The position numbers and the translations under genes were made by a program. The notes beneath the pieces were generated by a model. It was given only the letters and a program-made list of their open reading frames with translations. It was not told the origin of the DNA and searched no databases. A stretch of DNA of 64,000 bases from Flavobacterium sp. J49 (GTDB lineage: Bacteria; Bacteroidota; Bacteroidia; Flavobacteriales; Flavobacteriaceae), in assembly GCF_011742145.1 (NCBI RefSeq), contig NZ_JAAQQU010000104.1:391938-455937 (forward strand). The letters run 5' to 3'. Shown here one piece after another: positions 8,999 through 16,797 of this stretch; position 1 is the first letter of the stretch, and the number at the start of each line of letters is the position of its first letter.

Positions 8999-10273
8999 AT
9001 GACTATCCTATTACTTGGATCGGGCGGAAGAGAGCATGCTTTAGCCTATAAATTATTACAAAGTCCAAAATGCGAACATCTTTTTGTAGCACCCGGAAAT
9101 GCCGGAACGGCTGCAATGGCAACTAATGTTTCTATCAGTCCGACAGATTTTGAGAGCATCAAAACTTTTGTAATCAAAGAAAATATTGACATGGTAGTGG
9201 TTGGTCCGGAAGATCCATTGGTACACGGAATTTATGATTTTTTCAAGAACGATGTGGCACTCAATCACATTCCCGTTATCGGACCTTCAAAAGTAGGCGC
9301 CCAATTGGAAGGCAGTAAAGAGTTTGCCAAAGAATTTTTAATCAAACACCAAATACCAACCGCAGCATATGACAGTTTTACTTCGGAAACGGTTGAAAAA
9401 GGTTGTGCCTTTTTAGAAACCCTTCAACCGCCTTATGTTTTAAAAGCAGACGGATTGGCTGCCGGAAAAGGCGTTTTAATTCTGAATGATTTAGAAGAGG
9501 CTAAAACTGAGTTGCGAAACATGTTGGTGCATGCCAAATTTGGAACTGCCAGTTCAAAAGTGGTGATTGAAGAGTTCTTAGACGGAATTGAATTGAGTTG
9601 CTTTGTCTTGACCGATGGAAAAAATTACAAAGTATTACCAACAGCCAAAGACTACAAACGAATAGGCGAAGGCGATACCGGATTGAACACCGGAGGAATG
9701 GGAGCTGTTTCTCCTGTACCGTTTGCCGATGCTGTTTTATTAGAAAAAATAGAAACCCGTATAGTGAAACCAACGGTTGAAGGTTTGCAAAAAGACGGAA
9801 TAGAATACAAAGGTTTTGTCTTCATCGGGCTCATCATTGTCAAAGGCGAACCCATGGTCATTGAATACAATGTGAGAATGGGCGATCCTGAAACCGAAGT
9901 GGTGATGCCGAGGATACAATCTGATTTGGTGACATTATTTCAGGCCGTGGCCAATCAAAAACTGGATGAAGTTACTTTGGAAATTGACCCAAGAAGCGCT
10001 ACAACCATCATGGTAGTTTCCGGCGGATATCCTGAAGATTATGAGAAAGGGTTTGAAATTACCGGAATTGAAAACATAGAGGATTCAATAGTTTTTCACG
10101 CCGGAACCAAACTTGAAAACGGCAAAGTAGTAACCAGCGGCGGAAGAGTTTTAGCGGTGACTTCTTTTGGAGATGACTTTCAAGAGGCCATAAAAAAATC
10201 TTACCAAAACATAGACAAGCTACATTTTGATAAGATGTATTTTAGAAAAGATATCGGATTCGATCTAGCTTAA
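8999..10273 (+). CDS. purD: Phosphoribosylamine-glycine ligase (GARS)
   Basis: A 424-residue ATP-grasp enzyme of de novo purine synthesis that joins glycine to 5-phosphoribosylamine using ATP. The N-terminal ILLLGSGGREHALA is the GARS signature. LKADGLAAGKGV and VVIEEFLDGIELS form the ATP-grasp domain, and VRMGDPETEVVMPR carries the metal-binding residues. Length and ends match the family. It is monocistronic in orientation: the next gene converges and overlaps its last nine bases. A TAnnTTTG element precedes it. Confidence 0.97.
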   Translation: MTILLLGSGGREHALAYKLLQSPKCEHLFVAPGNAGTAAMATNVSISPTDFESIKTFVIKENIDMVVVGPEDPLVHGIYDFFKNDVALNHIPVIGPSKVGAQLEGSKEFAKEFLIKHQIPTAAYDSFTSETVEKGCAFLETLQPPYVLKADGLAAGKGVLILNDLEEAKTELRNMLVHAKFGTASSKVVIEEFLDGIELSCFVLTDGKNYKVLPTAKDYKRIGEGDTGLNTGGMGAVSPVPFADAVLLEKIETRIVKPTVEGLQKDGIEYKGFVFIGLIIVKGEPMVIEYNVRMGDPETEVVMPRIQSDLVTLFQAVANQKLDEVTLEIDPRSATTIMVVSGGYPEDYEKGFEITGIENIEDSIVFHAGTKLENGKVVTSGGRVLAVTSFGDDFQEAIKKSYQNIDKLHFDKMYFRKDIGFDLA

Positions 10274-10495
10274 GAAAGAATGCGCCGTAGTATCTTGGTT
10301 TTCTTCATTGTTGTCTTGGTGCTTTTTCAATTCTTTACACCAGTAAACGATATACTTACAACAAACCAAGATTAAAGCCCAGCTGATGATATTGGCCAAC
10401 CACCAGTTGCTCAATTCCAACGCGCGTAACCAGTCTAAAGGTTTGAATAAAAAGTCTACGAATAAAGTTTGAATGCCTTCAAAAAATGCTTTCAT
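10265..10495 (-). CDS. Small membrane protein (DUF6341-like)
   Basis: A 76-residue protein with one or two hydrophobic stretches (about residues 8-20 and 30-52; WWLANIISWALILVCCKYIVYW) and a polar, acidic C-terminal tail. I recall small proteins of this type (DUF6341) beside purD and upp in Flavobacteriaceae, where they are sometimes mislabelled because of the neighbouring upp. No catalytic motif is visible and the function is unknown. A complete TTG-N19-TACATTTG promoter directly upstream supports that it is a real gene. Its 3' end overlaps convergent purD by nine bases. Confidence 0.75.
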   Translation of the reverse strand: MKAFFEGIQTLFVDFLFKPLDWLRALELSNWWLANIISWALILVCCKYIVYWCKELKKHQDNNEENQDTTAHSFLS

Positions 10496-10520
10496 TTTAT
10501 AAAATGTTATATTTACAGCA

Positions 10521-10550
10521 CAAATGTATAAAATATCCGTATGATTACAA
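10521..10550 (-). promoter_or_regulatory. Full Bacteroidota-type promoter for the 76-residue membrane protein
   Basis: Read on the - strand, TTG (10550-10548), a 19-base spacer and TACATTTG (10528-10521) match the -33/-7 consensus exactly. The predicted transcript start is near 10517, about 22 bases before the ATG at 10495. The -33 element lies inside the first codons of the divergent gene at 10541. Confidence 0.65.
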
Positions 10551-11470
10551 GCATTTTTAAAAAATCGAGCATTCTTAATTATGCCTTGATAATAATTTTA
10601 TTATTAGCTTCCTTTTTTTTATTCCAAATAGGTGCTTCAAGCCAAAATTCGGACACGCCTAATTTATCGGATAACGTCTTACTAATCATACTTTTACTCA
10701 CGTCCTTTTTTTTGGTCAACTTTATTGTCAAGAAAAACGGACTTACCAAAAACAGCAGTTATACCATTTTATTTTTTCTGTTGTTTTTATTGAATTTTCC
10801 GGTAGTTCTAAGTCATTCGAACTTGTTATTTGCCAATTTTTTTCTGCTCTTGTCCATGAGAAGGTTGATTTCACTCCAAACGTTAAAAGCGCCAAAAGAG
10901 AAAATATTTGACGCTTCGATGTGGATTTTTATCGCCAGTTTGTTTCACTTTTGGTGTATTCTTTTTATCGTTTTGGTTTACATTTCTATTATCTTTCACG
11001 TTTCAAGAGATTATAGAAATTGGTTGTTACCGTTTGTGGCTTTTGTTACAACCGCTGTGGTGTTTTTGGGCGCAGCGTTGTATTTTGATAAAACATGGAT
11101 TGACCATATTTTGAGCCAAACCCAAACCCATTTCGAGCTTGATTATTTCACTAGTCACTACCAAAATGCGGCGCTTTCTTTTTATGTAGTCATTGCGCTG
11201 TATTTTCTGTTTTCGATGGTTATTTCATTAACCAACAGACCTTTGATTCTACAAGCGTCCTATAAGAAAATGATTTTCGGATTTTTAATTGGCAGCGTGG
11301 TTTTCATTCTTTCGCCCGATAAAAACAATGCCATGTTGTTGTTTACTTTTTTCCCATTAGCCGTGATGACAACCAATAATATTGAGTATTCTCAAAACCA
11401 AATGTATCAGGAAATTGTACTTTTGCTATTGATTACGGGAAGTTTTTTTGCTTTTTTTGCCCAATTATAA
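10541..11470 (+). CDS. Polytopic membrane protein (DUF6427-like)
   Basis: A 309-residue integral membrane protein with roughly eight to ten hydrophobic helices spread over its whole length, short loops and no signal peptidase site. I recall it as the DUF6427 family, which in Flavobacteriaceae accompanies purD and upp; that recollection was not checked. No transport or enzyme motif is recognisable and its role is unknown. Its last six bases overlap the 3' end of convergent upp. Confidence 0.8.
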   Translation: MITSIFKKSSILNYALIIILLLASFFLFQIGASSQNSDTPNLSDNVLLIILLLTSFFLVNFIVKKNGLTKNSSYTILFFLLFLLNFPVVLSHSNLLFANFFLLLSMRRLISLQTLKAPKEKIFDASMWIFIASLFHFWCILFIVLVYISIIFHVSRDYRNWLLPFVAFVTTAVVFLGAALYFDKTWIDHILSQTQTHFELDYFTSHYQNAALSFYVVIALYFLFSMVISLTNRPLILQASYKKMIFGFLIGSVVFILSPDKNNAMLLFTFFPLAVMTTNNIEYSQNQMYQEIVLLLLITGSFFAFFAQL

Positions 11471-12118
11471 TTTACTCCCATAGGCCAAATCGCCGGCATC
11501 GCCTAATCCGGGAACAATGTAGTTTTTTTCGTTGAGCTTTTCGTCTAAAGCGGCTACCCAAAGATGACAGTTTTCAGGCAGGTTTTTTTCCAAATAGGCT
11601 ATGCCTTCAGGCGCAGCAATCACAACCGCAATGTGAATTTCTTTTGGTTTTTGTTCCAAATGTAATTTGTGCAAAACCGCAACTATCGATTGTCCGGTGG
11701 CCAACATTGGGTCAATTAAAATCAGATTTTTATTTTCAAAGGAAGGCGCGGCTTGGTATTCTACTAAAATCTCAAACTTATCATCGTTGTCATAATGATG
11801 ACGATAGGCAGAAACAAATCCGTTTTCAGCATTGTCAAAAATGTTCATAAACCCGGTATGCAAGGCCAATCCGGCGCGAAGTATCGAACACAAAACCACA
11901 TGATCAGCAATCGTAGTCGTATGTTTGATGCCTAATGGCGTTTGAACATCCACATTTTTATATTCGAGGGTTTTGCTCAATTCATACGCCATAATTTCAC
12001 CGATACGCTCGATGTTTTTACGGAAGCGCATGCTGTCTTTTTGAATGGTTACATCGCGAATTTGGGCCAAAAAATGATTGAGGATACTATTTTGCTCGGA
12101 AATGTAATGAATGTGCAT
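11465..12118 (-). CDS. upp: Uracil phosphoribosyltransferase
   Basis: A 217-residue salvage enzyme converting uracil and PRPP to UMP. LILIDPMLATGQSIVAVL is the PRPP-binding loop, and PGLGDAGDLAYGS at the C-terminus is the uracil-binding region (an R-to-L change compared with the common GDRxFGT form). The reading frame is open back to 12208, but the start at 12118 (MHIHYISEQNS) matches the family. A promoter-like TTG-N19-TACTTTTA lies between the two possible starts, so I reject the 30-residue extension. It diverges from the DUF4254 gene. Confidence 0.95.
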   Translation of the reverse strand: MHIHYISEQNSILNHFLAQIRDVTIQKDSMRFRKNIERIGEIMAYELSKTLEYKNVDVQTPLGIKHTTTIADHVVLCSILRAGLALHTGFMNIFDNAENGFVSAYRHHYDNDDKFEILVEYQAAPSFENKNLILIDPMLATGQSIVAVLHKLHLEQKPKEIHIAVVIAAPEGIAYLEKNLPENCHLWVAALDEKLNEKNYIVPGLGDAGDLAYGSKL

Positions 12119-12139
12119 GGACGACTTTAATTTTGTATG

Positions 12140-12168
12140 TTGAGGTAAAAGTATAAAAACTATCTTTG
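12140..12168 (+). promoter_or_regulatory. Promoter for the DUF4254 gene
   Basis: TTG (12140-12142), 18 bases, then TATCTTTG (12161-12168), an exact TAnnTTTG match. The predicted transcript starts near 12172 and carries an ~80-base leader with two short hairpins: GACC/GGTC at 12176-12187 and AGCC/GGCT at 12203-12215. Confidence 0.65.
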
Positions 12169-12175
12169 CACACAA
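12146..12175 (-). promoter_or_regulatory. Candidate upp promoter
   Basis: On the - strand: TTG (12175-12173), 19 bases, then TACTTTTA (12153-12146), one base off TAnnTTTG. Predicted start is near 12142, giving a leader of about 24 bases before the upp ATG at 12118. It interleaves with the opposing promoter at 12140-12168. Confidence 0.5.
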
Positions 12176-12252
12176 GACCTTTCGGTCGAATTTTATGACC
12201 CGAGCCACTAAGGCTAAAGGGGCGAAGTTAAATTAAAATAAAAACTACGACT

Positions 12253-12858
12253 ATGTTTTCAGAATTTGCCTTTCCTATTTTCGAGCAAAGTATAAAAGAT
12301 TACCATATTATAGACGATGTCTACCAACCCACGTTAAACCCTTACGCCAAAGGAACCATCGAGTATTTGTTGTATGCAAAAAACTGGGTTGACACCGTAC
12401 AATGGCATTATGAAGACATCATCCGCGATCCCAATATTGATCCGGTTGCGGCTTTAGATTTGAAAAGAAAAATTGATGCTTCCAACCAAGTGCGTACGGA
12501 TATGGTAGAATATATCGACAGTTATTTTTTGCAAAAGCACAAAGACGTTCAAGTAAAACCGAATGCTAAAATTAATACCGAGAGTCCGGCTTGGGCTATC
12601 GACCGCTTGTCTATCTTGGCATTGAAAATTTACCACATGAGTGAAGAAGCGACTCGTGCCGAAGCTACAGCGGAACACAGAGCAAAATGTCAAGAAAAAT
12701 TGAACGTATTGTTAGACCAAAAAAGCGATATGTTTATTTCCATCAACGATTTGTTAACCGATATTGAAAATGGTGACAAATTCATGAAAGTTTACAAGCA
12801 AATGAAAATGTACAACGACGACGATTTGAATCCGGTGTTGTATCAAAATAAAAAATAA
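12253..12858 (+). CDS. DUF4254 family protein
   Basis: A 201-residue, mainly helical soluble protein without signal peptide or membrane segment. The overall pattern (conserved W/Y-rich N-terminal half, then SPAWAIDRLSILALKIYHM around residues 115-135, then a helical tail) is that of DUF4254, a Bacteroidota family of unknown function. It ends 13 bases before a GT9 glycosyltransferase on the same strand, a pairing I recall from other Flavobacteria, which hints at a role near lipopolysaccharide core synthesis. No catalytic residues can be assigned. Confidence 0.85.
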   Translation: MFSEFAFPIFEQSIKDYHIIDDVYQPTLNPYAKGTIEYLLYAKNWVDTVQWHYEDIIRDPNIDPVAALDLKRKIDASNQVRTDMVEYIDSYFLQKHKDVQVKPNAKINTESPAWAIDRLSILALKIYHMSEEATRAEATAEHRAKCQEKLNVLLDQKSDMFISINDLLTDIENGDKFMKVYKQMKMYNDDDLNPVLYQNKK

Positions 12859-12871
12859 AAACAGGCAGCAT

Positions 12872-13915
12872 TTGTCAAACCCAATCACACATATAGCCGT
12901 CATCCGATTATCAGCCATGGGCGATGTTGCAATGACGGTTCCTGTTATCAGAGCTTTAGTAAAGCAAAACCCAAGTGTGAAAGTCACGGTGGTTTCGCGT
13001 CCTTTTTTCTACCCTTTTTTTGCCGATATTTCGAATGTCAATTTCTTTGCAGTCGATGTCAAAGGCAGGCACAAAGGCTTTTTGGGTTTACTGAAATTGT
13101 ACTCCGATTTGAAAAAGCTCAACATTGATGCTGTGGCCGATTTACACAATGTTTTGCGCTCTATAGTTGTTAGAAATATATTCGCGCTAAGCGGAAAAAA
13201 AGTAGCACATACTGACAAGGGCAGAGCCGATAAAAAAGCTTTAACCCGCGCCGAAAACAAAATTTTCCAACCCGTAAAATCTATGGTTGACCGACACGTA
13301 GAAACCTTCAAAGCACTAGGTTTTTTTGTTGATTTATCTAATCCCATATTTCCTGAGAAAGCAAAATTGTCAGGAGAAGTTTTAAAAATTTCAGGCGAAA
13401 AAGAAAATTACAAATGGATTGGCATAGCGCCATTTGCCCAATATGAAAGCAAAGTTTATCCGCTTGATTTAATGCAGAAAGTGATTGATGATTTGGCTCA
13501 AAAAGCAAACTTTAAAATCTTCCTTTTTGGTGGCGGAAAAAAAGAGATTGAGCAGTTAAATACTTTGGCTAAAAACAAAGAAAATGTGATTGTTGTAGCC
13601 GGAAAATTATCTTTCGAACAAGAATTACAACTGATTTCCAACTTAGAAATTATGCTTTCCATGGATAGCGGGAATGCCCATATTGCGGCGATGTTAGGCG
13701 TCAATGTCATTACACTTTGGGGCGCTACGCATCCCTACGCAGGCTTCAAACCGTTCAACCAACCGATGGAAAACTGCTTAGTTTCCGATAGAGAAAAATA
13801 TCCTTTATTACCAACTTCGGTATACGGAAACAAGAAAGTAGTCGGTTACGAAGATGTGATGAGAACAATATCAGTTCAGAAAATAATAAGCAGTATTCAG
13901 TCGCATTTAGCATAA
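12872..13915 (+). CDS. Glycosyltransferase family 9 (heptosyltransferase-like)
   Basis: A 347-residue ADP-heptose:LPS heptosyltransferase-like protein. The N-terminal IAVIRLSAMGDVAMTVPVIRAL is the GT9 signature, and SMDSGNAHIAAMLGVNVITLWGATHP near residues 267-292 forms the donor site. It would add a heptose or similar sugar to the LPS inner core on the cytoplasmic face. The start is TTG at 12872, since no ATG fits before the conserved motif at residue 8. It is probably co-transcribed with the DUF4254 gene. Confidence 0.9.
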   Translation: MSNPITHIAVIRLSAMGDVAMTVPVIRALVKQNPSVKVTVVSRPFFYPFFADISNVNFFAVDVKGRHKGFLGLLKLYSDLKKLNIDAVADLHNVLRSIVVRNIFALSGKKVAHTDKGRADKKALTRAENKIFQPVKSMVDRHVETFKALGFFVDLSNPIFPEKAKLSGEVLKISGEKENYKWIGIAPFAQYESKVYPLDLMQKVIDDLAQKANFKIFLFGGGKKEIEQLNTLAKNKENVIVVAGKLSFEQELQLISNLEIMLSMDSGNAHIAAMLGVNVITLWGATHPYAGFKPFNQPMENCLVSDREKYPLLPTSVYGNKKVVGYEDVMRTISVQKIISSIQSHLA

Positions 13916-13928
13916 ACTGAACACTTTT

Positions 13929-14984
13929 CTATACATCATCAAAATCCACATATATTTCAGAAGAAGTCGGATGCGCTTGACAAGTTAAAATCAATCCGTC
14001 AGCGATTTCGCCATCAGTTAAAATAGAATTCTTTTTCATCTCCGCCGAACCATTGGTAATTCGCGCCAAGCAAGAACTGCAAATACCACCTTGACAAGAA
14101 TAGGGCGCATCGATGCCTTGTTTCAAAGCCGCTTCCAAAACAGTTTGTTTTTGCGACATTTCAAAAGTGGTTTCTTCATCATCCACCATCACGGTAATTT
14201 TGGTATGACCTTCATGCGAAGCAGCGGTGGTATTTTCGGGAGCAGTTGAGGTGGAGAACAATTCAAATTTGATGTTTTTCTCGGGAATATTGTGCTCTTT
14301 CAACACATTGGAAACCAAATTAATCATTTCTTCGGGACCGCATAGATAGAACTTGTCAAACTCTTTTTCTTTGTGTTTGTTGTTTAGTACAAAATTCACC
14401 GTCGACTTTTCAATTCGGCCAAAAAGTTCGTTTTCTACTTTGGTTTGACTGTAAACAAAGTGCACAAAAAAGCGTCCGACATATTTCAATTGCAGCTCAT
14501 GAAGTTCATCGTGAAAGATAGTTTCCTCAGGCGTTTTATTGCCGTAAACCAACACAAAAGAACTATTGGGTTCACCTTCCAAAACCGATTTTAGGATAGA
14601 CATTACCGGTGTAATTCCGCTTCCTGCCGCAAAAGCCGCGTAATTTTTTAAGTTGGAAAAAGAAGGTTCAAACGTAAATCTTCCTTCGGGTTGGCTGACT
14701 TCCAGGATATCGCCGGCTTTTAAATTATCATTGGCAAATTTAGAAAAATGACCACTTTTCACTGATTTAATCGAGATGCGCAATTCACCACTATTGGGCG
14801 AAGAACAAACCGAATAAGCGCGACGTACTTCTTGTCCGTCAAGCGTCAATTTTAAGTTCACGTATTGGCCTGCGGTAAATTGGTAAGCTGATTTTAATTC
14901 GGCCGGAATGGTAAAAGCAACAGAAATAGCGCTTGGTGTTTCGCGCTTTACTTCTTTGATATGTAATTTATAGAATGAAGACAT
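13929..14984 (-). CDS. Ferredoxin-NADP reductase-like flavoprotein with C-terminal 2Fe-2S domain (PaaE-like)
   Basis: A 351-residue electron-transfer protein. The FAD domain shows RRAYSVCSSP (RxYS motif, ~residues 52-61). The NAD(P) domain shows AAGSGITPVMSI. The C-terminal plant-type ferredoxin domain shows CQGGICSSC plus a later Cys in LTCQAHP (CX4CX2C...C). Such proteins pass electrons from NAD(P)H to oxygenases or desaturases; PaaE of phenylacetyl-CoA oxygenase is the best-known relative, but no oxygenase is adjacent here. The partner could be a desaturase; this is inference. The start at 14984 is preferred over 15020 because a TAnnTTTG element lies between them. Confidence 0.9.
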   Translation of the reverse strand: MSSFYKLHIKEVKRETPSAISVAFTIPAELKSAYQFTAGQYVNLKLTLDGQEVRRAYSVCSSPNSGELRISIKSVKSGHFSKFANDNLKAGDILEVSQPEGRFTFEPSFSNLKNYAAFAAGSGITPVMSILKSVLEGEPNSSFVLVYGNKTPEETIFHDELHELQLKYVGRFFVHFVYSQTKVENELFGRIEKSTVNFVLNNKHKEKEFDKFYLCGPEEMINLVSNVLKEHNIPEKNIKFELFSTSTAPENTTAASHEGHTKITVMVDDEETTFEMSQKQTVLEAALKQGIDAPYSCQGGICSSCLARITNGSAEMKKNSILTDGEIADGLILTCQAHPTSSEIYVDFDDV

Positions 14985-14999
14985 GAATTTTATTTTTGG

Positions 15000-15007
15000 C
15001 AAAGGTA
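15000..15007 (-). promoter_or_regulatory. Candidate -7 element for the flavin/2Fe-2S reductase
   Basis: On the - strand TACCTTTG (15007-15000) matches TAnnTTTG, 15 bases before the ATG at 14984. It supports the shorter start. No clear -33 TTG. Confidence 0.5.
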
Positions 15008-15053
15008 ACGAACGATTCACTTTTGAGAAAATAATAATTTATGCCTAAGAATA

Positions 15054-15083
15054 TTATGTATATAAAAAACTTATGTATATTTG
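15054..15083 (+). promoter_or_regulatory. PadR operon promoter with a duplicated operator-like motif
   Basis: The 10-mer TTATGTATAT occurs at 15054-15063 and again at 15071-15080. The first copy covers the -33 position (TTA, 19-base spacing) and the second covers the -7 element TATATTTG (15076-15083). The ATG of the PadR gene follows at 15105. The arrangement fits autorepression by the PadR protein; this is inferred, not shown. Confidence 0.5.
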
Positions 15084-15104
15084 AACTTCAAAAATGAAGA
15101 GCCA

Positions 15105-15437
15105 ATGAAGAACTCGCAATTGTACAAAGGAAGTTTAACCACGATAGTGATGAAACTTTTAGAAGAAAACGGCAGAATGTATGGGTATGAAATTACCCAA
15201 AAAGTAAAAGAAATTACCAAAGGAGAACTAAAAATAACAGAAGGCGCCTTGTATCCGGCGTTGCATAAATTGGAAGCAGAAGGTGTTTTAGAAGTGGAAG
15301 TCGAAAATGTAGACAATAGGCTGAGGAAATATTATAAGCTCACCGAAAAAGGTACAACTGAAACCGTAAATCGATTGGCAGAATTAGAAGAGTTTATTAA
15401 AAACATGCAAAGTATTGTAAATCCTAAATTAACGTAA
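15105..15437 (+). CDS. PadR family transcriptional regulator
   Basis: A 110-residue winged-helix protein. MKNSQLYKGSLTTIVMKLLEENGRMYGYEI is the PadR N-terminus (described in two parts because of length), followed by LKITEGALYPALHKLEAEGVL (recognition helix, ~45-65) and RKYYKLTEKG of the wing. The short C-terminal helix (~85-105) would be the dimerisation segment. The frame is open upstream to a TTG at 15081, but that codon overlaps the -7 element, so 15105 is chosen. It lies 3 bases before the first of three paralogous membrane proteins, so it likely controls this operon and its ABC transporter. Confidence 0.93.
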   Translation: MKNSQLYKGSLTTIVMKLLEENGRMYGYEITQKVKEITKGELKITEGALYPALHKLEAEGVLEVEVENVDNRLRKYYKLTEKGTTETVNRLAELEEFIKNMQSIVNPKLT

Positions 15438-15440
15438 CTA

Positions 15441-16082
15441 ATGAAATTATCAACCGAACAAATAGAGAAAATTGACAGGATTCTTGAAAAATTAGGATTG
15501 GATTTTCTTGATTTCAAACTTGAAATCAAAGATCATATTGCTTGCCAAACAGAAGAATTAAGGGAAGAAAAAAATATTAGTTTTGAAGAAGCTTTGCCTT
15601 TAGTTTTGAAAGAATGGGAACCCAATTTGCTATTAAAAAGTAGCATTTGGGTAAGTAATAAGCGAAGTTTTTCGGTGTTTGTTTTAAACGGAATTCGTAA
15701 ACGCTATTATATTTATAACAGCATAGCAATACCAATAATTCTATTGTTTTTTCTGTTACATTTTATTTATAGAAAAGAAATAGATACAGATTTTCTGTCT
15801 GGAGTCATGCTTGGATTTATTTCAATTATACTTCCAATACTATTAGGGTTTCGTTATTTGATTTACAAAAAAAATAAGGAAACCAGCTATTCTTATGAAT
15901 TCAATAGAATTTGTAAAATGGTATCTTTATTTTGGATGATTGATGTTGTTTTCTATTTTCTAATTGGAATTGCTCCTATTATAATTTGGAATGCTATGAT
16001 TGTAGCTTACTCACCAATAGCTTTTTATAGTTATTACAAACACAATCAATTTTGTAAACACCTTGATGAAGTTATAGCATGA
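15441..16082 (+). CDS. PadR-operon membrane protein 1 with N-terminal helical (HAAS/DUF1700-like) module
   Basis: A 213-residue protein. Residues 1-65 form a soluble helical module (LSTEQIEKIDRILEKLG, LEIKDHIACQTEEL, ISFEEALPLVLKEW) that recurs in the next two genes. Four hydrophobic segments follow (about 95-115, 123-142, 160-180, 184-203). The module resembles the small helical domain found next to PadR regulators in Firmicutes operons (DUF1700/HAAS-type), which is thought to link membrane proteins to PadR signalling; that similarity is my reading, not a computed match. The gene starts 3 bases after padR, so the two are co-transcribed. Function unknown. Confidence 0.8.
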   Translation: MKLSTEQIEKIDRILEKLGLDFLDFKLEIKDHIACQTEELREEKNISFEEALPLVLKEWEPNLLLKSSIWVSNKRSFSVFVLNGIRKRYYIYNSIAIPIILLFFLLHFIYRKEIDTDFLSGVMLGFISIILPILLGFRYLIYKKNKETSYSYEFNRICKMVSLFWMIDVVFYFLIGIAPIIIWNAMIVAYSPIAFYSYYKHNQFCKHLDEVIA

Positions 16083-16175
16083 AATTATGCTTTCATCAAA
16101 TAACAAGATTACATGAATTAACCCGTTAACGCTATGAATACTGGCATAACTTTCAACTTAAATCGAATTTTAGTC

Positions 16176-16796
16176 ATGAAATTAAGCAAAGAAGAAATCA
16201 AATTTATTGATACTTATTTAGAAAGCAGTGATGTAGTTTATTCAGATATCCGTCAGGAAATGGTGGACCATATTGCTTCTGCGGTTGAAAAAAAAATGGA
16301 ATTGGAACAAGAGGATTTTTACCAGGCATTTAAATCCTATATGTTGACCCATAAAAAGGACATTCTCAAAAACAACAAAAAACGCTGGAGTTTTTCTTGG
16401 GAAGCCATTCGCCAATTTTTACTGTTTTTGGTCAAACCTTATATGTTACTCTTTGGGGTTTTGCTGTTTTTCTTTTTTAAGAATGTAGATGTGAATCTTT
16501 ATTTTTCAGAAGATTTCACCCTTAAAGATTTGTTTTTTGTTTTGGTCTTGACGGCTATCCTTTTTCAGTCGGGATACATTCATTTTTATCTTAAAAAGAG
16601 ATTTTACACAGTCGAAAAAACGGCAGTTATATTGGCAATAATTTATTACGGACACCTATTTTTCTTCCCGGTATTCGGGACACAACAAGTTTCTTATTGG
16701 ACACTTACCGTTTTTAGTTTTTTGTTCTTTGGGTATGTTGTCTTTTTTATACAAGAATTGATAAAATTTCACAAACACCGATTTAATTACATTTAG
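16176..16796 (+). CDS. PadR-operon membrane protein 2 (paralogue)
   Basis: A 206-residue paralogue of the gene upstream. The N-terminal module is LSKEEIKFIDTYLES, then RQEMVDHIASAVEKKM, then FYQAFKSYMLTHKKDI. Four hydrophobic segments follow, at about 90-110, 120-140, 150-170 and 177-197. The frame is open to an ATG at 16134, but alignment with both paralogues (all begin MKL-S/N) places the start at 16176. A 93-base gap separates it from gene 1. It overlaps nothing and is followed after one base by paralogue 3. Function unknown. Confidence 0.78.
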   Translation: MKLSKEEIKFIDTYLESSDVVYSDIRQEMVDHIASAVEKKMELEQEDFYQAFKSYMLTHKKDILKNNKKRWSFSWEAIRQFLLFLVKPYMLLFGVLLFFFFKNVDVNLYFSEDFTLKDLFFVLVLTAILFQSGYIHFYLKKRFYTVEKTAVILAIIYYGHLFFFPVFGTQQVSYWTLTVFSFLFFGYVVFFIQELIKFHKHRFNYI

Positions 16797-16797
16797 C

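Noticed and set aside
12119..12208. Thirty-residue N-terminal extension of upp
   Set aside because: It spans the candidate upp promoter and overlaps the opposing one; the family start is at 12118.
16134..16175. Fourteen-residue extension of PadR-operon protein 2
   Set aside because: Both paralogues start at the MKL motif, which here is at 16176.
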